Assembly: GCA_021234155.1 (NCBI GenBank)
Contig: JAJEKV010000002.1
Span: 3,313,138 to 3,377,137, forward strand
Length of the DNA stretch: 64,000 nt
Source of the DNA: Isoetes taiwanensis
Taxonomy: Eukaryota > Streptophyta > Lycopodiopsida > Isoetales > Isoetaceae
Direction: 5' to 3'
Below are positions 22,341 to 32,579 of this stretch, one piece after another. Under the pieces are notes generated by a model. It did not search any database. It worked only from the letters and a program-made list of their open reading frames with translations, and had not been told where the DNA came from. The stretch's first letter is position 1; the number at the start of each line of letters is the position of its first letter. A program made the position numbers and the translations under genes.

Positions 22341-23620
22341 TCCAAGAGACCATGCGCAAGCACAATCCCTATTCGCTGGCGTGAGCCGCAGCAGGTGGGT
22401 GGTGGTGGTGGAGGTGGAGGTGGGAGGTGGAGGTGGCATGCTGGCAGTGGCAGGTGAGGCCATTGTAGCAGGATGTGCAACTGGAGTCGCAGCAGAAGGG
22501 CCTCGAGGGTTTGAGGTGCCTGCATCAGCATTTGATGGCGTGAAGATCTGCATCCTTCCCCGAATCAGCCCCGCTGCCCCTTCCTGTTTGCAGACACTCT
22601 TGACTTTCTCCAACTCATGCCTGCAGTCCCTCCTCGCCGCCGTGCAGTCGATCTCAGTCCACGCATGCAGGCGGTCCTTCAACCGCCGCCTGGCGCAGAT
22701 GGCCGCTCTTTGCGCTGTCCCCCGACCGCGGAAGATGTCTACTGTGGATTCGTCAAGACGCTAATCTCCATGGCGTGTCACCCTAACAATGTGTACGAGC
22801 ATGTAGAATATCATCTGAGCCAGAATCTGTGTCTAGAGTTGGTTGATGAGGCGCTCTTCTCGCTCCTCTGTCAAGCCACATAACACCACATTGTGGCTCC
22901 TGCGTCTCTACTTCTGGAACTCCAAGGTGGTTGGGCTCATGTTGACTGCTGCGACATACACTGTTTGTGGCGTGCAGAGCATGAGTTGTGGCCTGTGGTG
23001 GGGTGGTGGTGGCATGGGGCAGCCTGGTGATGCAGCGGTGGGCCGCCCTGGTTGGCGTCTTGCAGGCTGTCGGGTATGTAGATCTATCATGTCCCTTCTC
23101 TCTGTAGTCGGGAGCTCACCTCCTACTGGAATTGCTGCTACCTTTCCAATTTATGTGTGCATTGTTGCAATTGTTCATGGGCGTCCGCCTGGTGGCGGCC
23201 TCTGCGACTTCTGACTGGAGGCGGGCGATGGTTGCCATTGTCTTCTGATCAGCACGCTGCCTATCTTGTGCCATGGTCTCTATATGATGGTGGAGAGGAA
23301 GTCCACACGAGCCCACAGGTCAACAAGATCTTGCTTCTACTGTTGTCTTTTGAAGTGTGTCAAATGGATGCCGTCTTCCATTTGTTGTGTGCGGGTCTCC
23401 ATTTTTGCAATCCGATGTCTCTCTGCTGCCAGTTGTCTTCTGAGAACATGGGGTGCCGAGGACTAGATCTCTTCTGCCAGGTCTGCAATTCGGGTCCTGT
23501 TGCGTGTGATTCCTGCCGCCAATTGTTTCAAGGCCATTGTGCGTGGCAGGCCCCGCCATCGGTCTCGAACAACAATCAATCTTCTCCGACATCTTTTGCC
23601 GACCGGCCTTCACCTCTCCT
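22340..23620 (-). pseudogene. LINE-A ORF1 remnant, copy 2
   Basis: Minus-strand segments include AQDRQRADQKTMATIARLQS (about 23250), a likely coiled coil, and TAARRDCRHELEKVKSVC with EGAAGLIRGRMQIFT (about 22640-22550), aligning with DLTKAQIIMRQGEIQKLKEA and GQHAYWRGGKVVIED of ORF1 in copy 1. A proline/threonine-rich linker follows before the endonuclease begins. The frame is broken. Confidence 0.6.
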
Positions 23621-23799
23621 CGCTCTCCTCATGGATGTGGCCTCTCTTTGTTCTTGCCGCCTGGTCGAGCCATTTCGCGGTGGGACCATCCGCCGATTCT
23701 CCCCGGACGGGCGCCCCCCCGCCTCGAGACCGACAGCCTTTGGGGCATGCCCGGGCAAGAGGCTCGGGGATCGGACCTCGGCCCGGCTTGGGTTGTGGC

Positions 23800-24467
23800 C
23801 ATGGAATAAATTACTACTCCTATATTTTAGTGTAGCCAAAATAGGTTAAGCTAAACCACCTTCAAATTGGGACTAGAAGTTTCTAACACTTGGCTAAATT
23901 AAATGGTTTTTCTCCATCACAGTTTCTTGTTTTTGGCTAAACTTTCACAAAATGGAAAGGCAAATATTAGCCATCACGCTATAATGATTTAAAAAAAATC
24001 CAAGCATTCCGGCAAAGACATTGAATTTATTGTAAATACATAAATCAAGACACGAACATATATGAACATGTTCAAAAACCTAAAAAAAAGGGGGCACGAC
24101 ATTGTTCCTTTTCCTCTAATGCTTTAATTTTGTACTTGGAACGAGAAAGAAAAGGGGAAAAAAAAAGAAACATAAACCCTATTTGAAATTTCTCAAAGTT
24201 AGTACATAAATTGGAGTTGAATTTCAGGCTAATCTATCCATTTTTCCAAGCCCACTCTATCATAGGTTTAGCTAATCGATGTCTCGATGGATATGTCTGG
24301 AGGTAAAGGTTTGGCTATTTAACCTAAAAACTCAATTGGGCGGCAAAAAAACTGGGCTAAAATTTTCTTTTTTTTGGGCATTTTTTCCATTTACTTTAGC
24401 CGCTTTTCTTGGCAAAGCTGCTACAAAATAGCCATTTGGCTAATCTTAGCCGTTATTTTATTCCATG
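23800..24467. mobile_element. hAT-like non-autonomous DNA transposon (MITE), 668 bp
   Basis: Perfect 11 bp terminal inverted repeats CATGGAATAAA...TTTATTCCATG are flanked by an 8 bp direct duplication GTTGTGGC (23792-23799 and 24468-24475). Eight-base duplications are typical of hAT insertions; if read as 9 bp (GGTTGTGGC) a Mutator-like origin is possible. The interior has no ORF and carries at least ten copies of GGCTAA or TTAGCC, concentrated near both ends as expected for transposase-binding subterminal repeats. No transposase is encoded, so movement would need an autonomous partner. Confidence 0.75.
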
Positions 24468-24475
24468 GTTGTGGC

Positions 24476-24930
24476 TTGAGGGGTGTCTCCATCCGGTGGG
24501 GGTGTGGGTAGGGGGTACACAAGTGGCCATTGTTGATTGGAGTTCGCAAGGTCAAGGGGCAAATTAAAAGTGCACGGGGAGTATTTAGGAATTCAAAGAT
24601 TAAAAGGAAAGCATAAAGAATGCCCACCCTTAGTGGTTGGCATGGGGGTTTGGGGGCAGCGGGGTTCAACCTTATGGGTGGGGGTTTAATTCCGGTTATT
24701 GATATGGGAAGTAAATGGTCATTTATTTAATAATTGATTATAGCAAAAGATATGGCTTTGTAGACAATACAATAGGGCATGATATACTCATAAAAGTGAA
24801 TCCCCATGGTGAGTTGAAGTCGGCGCTACATAGGGATTTAGCACTAATCCTGGTTTGACAAGATGATTTATTTGTCTATACCAAAATGCATATACAATGC
24901 CAATGCAAGAATTGGTGATGAAATATAAGA
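24476..24930. other. No recognised gene
   Basis: G-rich tracts near 24495-24520 and 24640-24690, then AT-rich DNA. This continues the sequence interrupted by the hAT-like element. Nothing coding was recognised. Confidence 0.35.
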
Positions 24931-26882
24931 GAACCATTTTGCTAAGGCAGGACCTTCGCGACCGCTTGACCAATTACCGAACAATCATGGTCGTTCGGTG
25001 TTTGCAAAATTGCTTGGCCGGGATTCTCGAAAGCAGCGGTTGATCGGGTCGGGCGCGAGGGCAGCAGAGATAATGGCCCTCACCCAGGCCCGTGATTCGC
25101 ACCCTCGACACTCAACCATTGACCACATCTTCACATTGCGAAGCTCGTTGAAGACAAGCAGGAACCGCCGATCTATATTGTTGCTTCGCGGATTTTGCAA
25201 AGGCATTTGACACTCGTGGCTCGGGAAAAACTATGGGCAAGATTATGCAAACCTGGGTTCCTGTGAGATTTGTAGAATGCAAGCAGGCCAGGCTTTATGA
25301 AAGATGCTCTGCCTGGGTGTTTTACAACCCAACCATTTGATAGTAGTATCGTCTTCGCCGTGGATGCCCTCTCCCCCCAACATTGTTTGGGCTTTACATT
25401 GATCAATTGGAGAGTCGGGCTTGCCGATAATGGGGGCGACGGGCTCACCTTCTCTACCGTGATCATCAAGCAGTTAATATATGCCGATGATGTGGACCTC
25501 CTAGCTTACACACCAGCAGACATGCAACGACATCTCGATGCCCCGACACATTTTGTCAAATCGGATATGCACGCCAACTTGGCCAAGACTAAGGTGGTTT
25601 CATATCATCTTCACGACAAAAGGATCCCCTCCTTCCGCTATCGAGGGCGTAATGTGGAAGTAGCATCCACATACAAATATTTGGGAGTGAAGTTTCCGGG
25701 CTCTACTATGCACCGGGACACATCCATATCGGCTACGAAGTTACTGTGTGGGTCGAAAGCACTATATGCAATGCAAAACAATAGTCATAGAGCCGAGTTG
25801 TATGATTGGACCCATCGGGCCACACCTGCTCAAAGTCTTAGTGGAGCCCGCCCTTTTATACGGGTTGAAGTATGGGCCCAGTGGTATCCCTCGCTACTTG
25901 AATGACTTGGAGCAGGTGCGTAAAGCCTTCTTGGTACGAGCACTAGGGGTGAAGTCCACAAAATCCCATATCAAATTCCCACCGGGAAAACAGATTCTTG
26001 CCTCTTCGTGAGGCCGGCCCTTGATCGCCACATTGTCTATTTCCGTAAGGTGGTCAACATGGACGATGCTCGCCTCCCAAAACTAGCTTATATCATGGCA
26101 ATGGGGCCACAACGCCAAGGCATCTTTGGGAAAAGAGAGCTCAATGGATGGCTAGATGGAATGTGCGGGAGCAATGTGCATACATGTGCAAACGAGGCAG
26201 ATCGCCATAGCTTGAGGGCATTATCTTGACGCTTGCTTCATCAGCAAGCTTTGGGATGCCACCGCCTCTGAATCGTGTCAAGACAAAGATACTACCAAAT
26301 AAGCCACATAAATCCCACATTGAACGGTAGGCCCACAATGCTACCCTCAAGGCAATCCACTTGCCCATGAAAAAAGACGCCAGACTCATTGCCTCCATTC
26401 GCGACAAGCACACATCATCTTCGAATTGAGACAGTAGATGGATTGGTGAGCCACGTCAAAGACGCCTCATTAACGCCGCCAAATGGGAGTCATTGAGGAT
26501 GAATCTCATACCCTTCAAAGTTGCCCAAAGATATGATCAAATCCGGACGCTTATGCTGAAGTTGGTCGCCCGCCACCGCTACATGTGACATTGAGCACGC
26601 ATCCGCGACGATGCTAGGATCATACCTTCAGAGGTCATGGACATGCGAGATCAGCTATGTCCTCGCACGACTTGACATGTACATACACATTTATTTCATG
26701 ATGATGTATACTTAGATAGCTTTGACAAAGATTCTTATTACTGCCACGGTTTTTCCCTCGAAACCCTTCTAGGCGGGGGTTTTTAACCCTGACAAGAATA
26801 AGTTTGTCACAGCCCTTCCGGGTCCCATAGGCCCCATTGGTCTCGAAGGACGATAAAAACTATTCTATTCTATTCTATTCAA
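24930..26882 (+). mobile_element. LINE family A, copy 3 (5'-truncated)
   Basis: Starts within the RT (KAGD..D..NYRTIM-like, about 24942-24990) and runs through HSTIDHIFTLRSSL (about 25110), YADD at 25480-25491, ASTYKYLGVKFPG (about 25664), KLWDATAS (about 26250) and the 3' UTR. The end TTGGTCTCGAAGGACGATAA is followed by AAACTATTCTATTCTATTC, a short (TTCTA)n tail. Frameshifts are common. The 3' UTR also has the block CGGTTTTTCCCTCGAAACCC with GGCGGGGGTTTTTAACCCTG that is conserved in the other A ends. Confidence 0.85.
25297..26700 (+). pseudogene. LINE-A ORF2 3' half (RT thumb to C-terminus), copy 3
   Basis: The longest open stretch (25297-25905) contains QLIYADDVDLLAYTPADMQR, NLAKTKVV, ASTYKYLGVKFPG and LCGSKALYAMQN, matching the same segments in copies 1 and 2. 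Homology continues in shifting frames (VRKAFLVRALGVKS, RKVVNMDDARLPKLAY) to about 26700. The catalytic YADD is intact but the frame is not, so no protein is expected. Confidence 0.75.
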
Positions 26883-26935
26883 ATTAGATTATTGCTAGGC
26901 TCATGAATATTGAGCAAGCGCACCGTCACTTTTAA

Positions 26936-27492
26936 AGCGTTTTCTATTTTATGCTATTCTAAATATAATTATTACATGAGAAATATAGAACGTGTAAAAT
27001 TCACTCTAAAATGGGTAGCTATACTTACGTGATGTCTCAATATATTATGCCTAAATTACTATACAAAGAAAGCAAACAATATGAAACAAAAAGGCATGTA
27101 TAGATCGTGGCCTTTGGTTTCTTGACAAATCGTGGACTTTGCCACATAAAATAACATAGGGATTTTGCAGTGACCAAATGTGAGCTCATTTACATTTTCT
27201 TCCAAATGTAAATGTAAGGTCATTTACATTTTCTTCCAGCATCTCAAAGGCTATTTTGGTGACTTATACTTGCCTAAGATATTTGCAGATAGCTAATACA
27301 AGTCTTTACAGATCAAGATTGAAGTCTCTAACATTGAAAGCAGCTAAATCTCTAAAAATATCACTATGATTTGAGTTAAGAGATCGCCCGCATGCAATGG
27401 CCCGTCCGTCGCCTGCTCATGCATTCCGTCCGTCCTGTCCGTCTGTCAATCATTCATTTCATGAGGAACATTTGGTGCAGATTGGAATAAAT
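26936..27492. repeat. Direct repeat of about 560 bp, left copy
   Basis: Starts GCGTTTTCTATTTTATGCTA and runs to CATGAGGAACATTTGGTGCA. The second copy is at 29126-29690, same orientation, roughly 90% alike by eye. Between AGCAGCTAAAT..ATGATTTGAGTTAA and CATGAGGAACATTTGGTG the copies differ: here a CCGTCCGT-like stretch, there an expanded CTAT/CCAT run. No TG...CA ends or ORF were found. Confidence 0.85.
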
Positions 27493-27599
27493 GGACAATA
27501 CCATAAATGGACAATAAATGTATAAAGGAATTCCACGATTTTGACAATACCATAATCACATATTAGGCAGGGTATGGAGCTAGACAATTACTCGGGGAT

Positions 27600-29125
27600 T
27601 TAGCACCTAATCTAATGAGAGCAAGTTTGCCCAGGGAATAGATAAACCATCTCAGGGGATATGCAATTTGTAGTCTTGTCGAAGGTCCACCCCATTGTGT
27701 CAGCTGAGCAGCGTGCACACCTAGAATCAGACATCACCATCAATGACTTACATTCAGCTGCTTCTCTTTAATGGACAAGTGCCCTGGCCTAGATGGTTTT
27801 CCAGTGGAATTTTTCCAGGAATATTGGGATTGGTTGGATTGCGATCTTTATAGTGCTTTCTGTGAGTTTCATAGGTTCAGAAGTTTGGATAAGATCCTCA
27901 ATACTGGCTGCATTTCTCTTATCCCCAAGTGTAAAGAGCCAAAGATAATATCTGATTGACGCCCTATTACATTATTGTCTTCCGTGTATAAAATATTGGC
28001 GAAGGCCCTTGCAGAAAAAATGCGTGATGTCTTGGTTGTATCAATCTCTCCTACTCAATCTGGATTCTTGCCAGGAGGAGCATTTTAGACAATGTTGCTG
28101 CTGCTTATGAGGGTATGTATTGGGCCAGATTGAAAGGTCTGCGTATAGTCTATCTTAAATTAGATTTTGCCAAGGCTTATGACAGTGTGGATTGGGAATT
28201 TTTGGAAAAAAGCCTCTTAACATTGGGCTTTGGTCAGCAGTTCACCAGTTATGTTATGAAGCTCCATATCTCGGTCAGTTGGGCGGGGTGTTCGCCAAGG
28301 ATGCCCATTAGCTCCACTTTTGTTCACAGTAGTAGCTGAGGTCCTCTCACAGTTATTTGCTAAGGCTGTGCAGGATGGGATAGTCCAGGGGTTGAGTATG
28401 AAGGATGGTTCACAGGAAATTTGTAATCAGTATACTGATGACACGTTTCTCTTTCTTGTTGCTGATGCAGACAATCTTCAGAATGCAAAGCTTCTTCTTG
28501 ATACTTTCTCTTTAGCATCTAGAGTTCTTGTTGGTTGGCCAAAGTGTTCTGCATTATCGACGCTTGATGGGGTTGTGCCTCCTTGTGTTGCTGATTTTTC
28601 TTGGAAGGTGCTCCCTCATGGGAAGGCTACTAAACTTCTTGGTATTCCTGTGGGAATTCATATTTCTACCTCCGATGCTTGGGACATTATCATAGAAGGG
28701 TTGCGAAAGCATTTGTTTTGGTGGAATACTGCTAAGCTCTCTCTGCCAGCGCGCATAACTGTTGCTAAGCATGTTTTAAGTAATTCCCACATCTATATGG
28801 CCTCTGCAGACCCTTCTGGCTTCTCAGTCAAAATTTCAGGTGATTGTTGCAATTTTCCGTAATTTTATTTGGTGTGGGAATGAGGAGCATGTTGTGGTCA
28901 AGGTTGCATGGACCAAATGCACTAGGCCAAAATTTGCAGGTGGTTTGGGTATGACAGACTTCCATCTGCAGAGTAAGGTTCTGATTTCTAAGTCCATTTG
29001 GAGGATCCTTAAGGATATGGTTGACTCACCTGGAGTGCGGTTGGTGAAGCAGTCACTTGGAGATTGTGTTCCTTTTGGGAAAGCTTCATTAAAACCTCTT
29101 CTTCCTTGGAGTCTCTTTTATTAGC
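27600..29125 (+). mobile_element. LINE family B, copy 1 (RT fragment)
   Basis: Plant L1-type LINE, truncated at both ends. It starts in the endonuclease-RT linker (VVLSKVHPIVSAEQR, about 27670) and stops mid-ORF2 at KPLLPWSLFY (about 29120), exactly where the right copy of the flanking direct repeat begins. RT motifs: MDKCPGLDGFPVEFF (27771), ILNTGCISLIPKCK, YLKLDFAKAYDSVDW (about 28150) and YTDD at 28431-28442, where the usual second residue is Ala. The thumb has KATKLLGIPVGIHIS and KLSLPARITVAKHVLS. The frame is broken at least four times. Confidence 0.85.
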
Positions 29126-29690
29126 GTTTTTTATTTTATCCTATTTTAAATATGATTATTACATGAGAAATATAGAACGTGTAAAATTCACTCTATAATG
29201 GGTGGCTCTACTTATGTGATGTCTCAATATAATATGCCTAAATTACCATACAAAGAAAGTGTCATATGAAACAAAAAGGCATGTATTTTGTCTAGATCGT
29301 GGCCTTTGGTTTCTTGACAAATCGTGGACTTTGCCACATAAAATAACATAGGGATTTTGCAGTGACCAAATGTGAGCTCATTTACATTTTCTTCTAAATG
29401 TGAGGTCATTTACAAGTTTTTCCAGCATTTCAAAGGCTGTTTTGGTGACCTGTAGTCGCCTAAGAGATTTGCAGATAGCTAATACAAGCCTTTATAGATC
29501 AAGATTGAAGTCTCTAACATTGAAAGCAGCTAAATATCTTAAAATATCACTATGATTTGAGTTAAAAAATAGTCTATCTATCCATCCATCCATCCATCCA
29601 TCCATCCATCCATCCATCCATCCATCCATCTATTTGTCTGTCTATCTGTCTATCTATTAAAGGTTCATGAGGAACATTTGGTGTAGATTC
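29126..29690. repeat. Direct repeat of about 560 bp, right copy, with (CCAT)n
   Basis: Right partner of 26936-27492. It includes a microsatellite, mostly (CCAT)n, at about 29575-29635, in place of the CCGT-rich stretch of the left copy. It begins immediately at the broken end of the LINE-B fragment. Confidence 0.85.
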
Positions 29691-31570
29691 GAATAGATAG
29701 ATACCTCCAACTTAGCAATTTTATCCGCATCATGAATGACATTGATATGCTACTTCTATTCTATGTTCACTTTTGACACAGAGATAGAGCATTGAAACAC
29801 CTTTATCCAGATGGTGGTTTTGCCCCCTTCATTAAGCCAGTTAACTTGTGTGGGTCTTCATATTAATCAGTTTTATTCCTGAATATTTGGCTATCATTTT
29901 AATATGTCTCTGATGTGTGCTGGCTATATTGTACTGCAATTCTAAGTTATCCTAACATAGAGCCTTTGAATTTTAAACTAAACGCATGATTATCATAACA
30001 TGGCTTGTTTCCTTTTCAAAGTTCTATTTTTTTGGATATGGACAACTAGATTGAAGTTAAGACACTTGCCTTTCACATGTCTCATGTTGCTTCTAACTCG
30101 TTTATTGCTTATGATCAGGGATAGGAAGATGTTTTATACTATAAAGTACCCTAATTTTCATTAGGGCGGATTTGGGGTCTCAAAATGGCCTCCTATCAGC
30201 CATTCCACGTCATATTTCCGCTCCCTTTTTCCCATGCCAACTAGGATACCAAATCTCATCATTACAGATTTACTTGGAATATTCTCCTAATAAGGGGATT
30301 GCGATTCATGGCTTCATATGTATTTAATTGTTGGTTGTCAAACAGTTGATGCAACATGTGGCGCTTCTAAAAGCCACTTGCATTATAGCATCGCGGCAAC
30401 TCATGGCCCAGTCTCTTGGTTTGTCGGATACCAAGCGTCGTGTCAATCATTCTTTAGCTTATTTTCATTTAGAGGTTATGGCCATACAAGCTTCCCTTCC
30501 ACATTTCAAAATTTGAATGTGTAGGTTGAAGCTTTGTATCGACTTTTCATTTCGGGGCAGGGCCATGGCCGCTATTTATGGGTGGTTCACATGGAGAAGT
30601 TTAGGCTCTCGTGAAGTTCAGTGGAGTCGATCGATTAAAAATTCAATTTGCATCAACTACGCAAAGTTGGATCTTGCAAGGGCTGATTTTCCAAAACGGA
30701 GCTGAATTTTTTTCCCAATACAAAGGCTTCCCCCTACAATTCAAATTTGAATTTGCTTAATGTATAAAAGCATGGATTGTAGGAGAATGGACTTTTCGAT
30801 TTCCATATGCACGTTGCAAATTTCAAAACGAGGTTAGTACGGACGTTCGGCTCACACGGCCCGGTTGTCTTTGGGGCATACAAATTGTACACCTTCATTT
30901 CGGCCGCATGCGATCCACGCCAATGGAAGCTCCAAATGATGTGTGGAACCGACTACCTAATATGCTCCAGTCTTCAATACGCAAAAGAGGTCTAAAAAAT
31001 AAGAACTTAGACCTCGGCGTGTTGTGTCTTCGCAGCTCAAAAAGTGTCGACATCCGGGCGGATGGCGGTTTATATCCATTGGATCCGTTGATTGGCAAGT
31101 TTCAGGGACGTTTCAAGTTTAGTCCATTTTTGTGGTGACAGAACTCCGCCTCCTAGGATATTGTGAGAGATTGAGAGAGGATGAAGGCATTCGGAATCGA
31201 ATACGCCTTCATTGAGATGAGCCGCCCCGATAAGGAAGGGAAATGTCCGTGAAGATGCTAATAAATGACATTATACTTTGCAATGCGAAGGGTTTATACA
31301 TTCTTGAAGTACAAAGGTTATGGTGTTTGTGTTTTAGATACCTCTAATACAAGAAGTCTTTGACTACTTTTAACAATAGATTCCTTTAAAATCTATTGCT
31401 TTTTAAATTATAGCAAAAATGAGTCTTGAAACTCTTCAAGTAGTAGAAGAACTCTTTGACTAGTTATCCATTTGATGACCATTTTTTAAGAAAATATGAT
31501 ATGTGACATTCTTATATGCAAACATTCATAAAATTTATGAACATTGAAGGTCAAAGCCATCCTTGTTTAA
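29690..31570. other. No recognised gene
   Basis: AT-rich, with scattered short ORFs. A coding-looking stretch near 30328-30516 (KQLMQHVALLKATCIIASRQ...) and one at 30908-31138 (MRSTPMEAPNDVWNRLPN...) have no motif I recognise. Confidence 0.35.
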
Positions 31571-31572
31571 AG

Positions 31573-32575
31573 AGGATCATATGATCTGCTAAATTTTCAT
31601 GCTGTGTAGTAATTGCATATAAGAAATTACCTGGTGTGATCCTTTATGTAAAAAGTAAATAGAAACACAAATATTGAACTTACAACTTAGCGTAAGCAAA
31701 TAGTATTTTAATAAACCAACACTTTATATACTAACACTTTACACTTTAAATAAGATATTTCTTTCTTTCGTTTTACTTGAAAGCTATTTTTTTTTCAAGA
31801 TGGATCACACCAAGTGAATAATACATATGCAAAAAAAAAGGGACACACTAAATTCGCATGGTGTGATCCACTTTCTTATTTGTTGTCAAATTAAAATTAT
31901 ACAAGTACTCATTCCTATTTGTATCTAAAATGCTTTTACCACTCTTAAGTACATAAGTCATTATCCCTTTCAAAGAGCATATTATTTTTCAAGAAGGATC
32001 ACACCAAGCTTAATAGTACATATGCAACAAAATGGAACACACTAAATTAAGCGATCGTGTGATCCACTTTCTTATTTGTTGTCAAATTAAAATTAAACAC
32101 AAGTACCCCTTCTCATTTAATGCTTTACCACCCCAAGTGCATAAAGTTATTAGTCCTTTTCAAAGAGCATATCTTTTTTTAAGAAGGATCACATCAAGCA
32201 TCCTATTTGCATCTAAAATACTTTACCAACTCTAGTAGTACATAAAGTTTCAAAAAGCAAACACTTTATCAATAAATGAGCACGTCACATATCCACTTAA
32301 CTTCAAATAAGACACATATATATTTCTTTTATTAAAAGATAATCAAAGTAATTTTACTATAGGAAGTCATCTTTTTTCAAAAAGATCACACCAAGCGAAT
32401 TTTGTATAAGCTAAAATGTTGGAATATACTAAATTAAGCATGGTGTGATCCACTTTCTTGTTTGTTGTCAATAGATAATAACACCAAGTCCCTCATCAAT
32501 AGTCTCCCATTTGCATATAAAATATGTATCATTCCAAGTTATATTATGTTTTATGAACTAAACTTTTTCAAAGAG
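31573..32575. repeat. Tandem array, about 195 bp period, each unit with an inverted repeat
   Basis: Units recur at about 31801, 31996, 32190 and 32384. Each starts AAG(A)AGGATCACACCAAG. Where complete, about 50 bases later it carries the complement TGGTGTGATCCACTTTCTT followed by GTTTGTTGTCAA. In the first unit the arms TGGATCACACCA (31801-31812) and TGGTGTGATCCA (31859-31870) are perfect. The third unit lacks the second arm. An older unit lies near 31573-31642, and an isolated one at 33154-33222. A spacer block CAAAGAGCATAT separates units. No ORF is supported. Confidence 0.8.
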
Positions 32576-32579
32576 GGTC

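Larger units (their letters stand above)
19787..23799 (-). mobile_element. LINE family A, copy 2 (internally deleted)
   Basis: Read on the minus strand: ORF1 remnants (about 23560-22390), endonuclease (22330-21460), reverse transcriptase (21130-20074) and the conserved 3' UTR end (about 19900-19787) with its pentanucleotide tail. The region between the TYKYLG-like segment (about 20060) and the 3' UTR is nearly absent, whereas LINE-A copy 3 has more than 1 kb there; this copy has lost most of the ORF2 C-terminus. Frame breaks and a tandem duplication also disable it. Its 5' boundary is not clear; the hAT-like element at 23800-24467 lies in its upstream flank. Confidence 0.8.

Noticed and set aside
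22381-23849. Plus-strand ORFs of 90-230 codons
   Set aside because: They are antisense to LINE-A ORF1 in GC-rich sequence, where open frames arise by chance.
29575-29640. (CCAT)n run as a CRISPR or satellite array
   Set aside because: It is a simple four-base microsatellite inside one copy of a direct repeat; there are no spacers.
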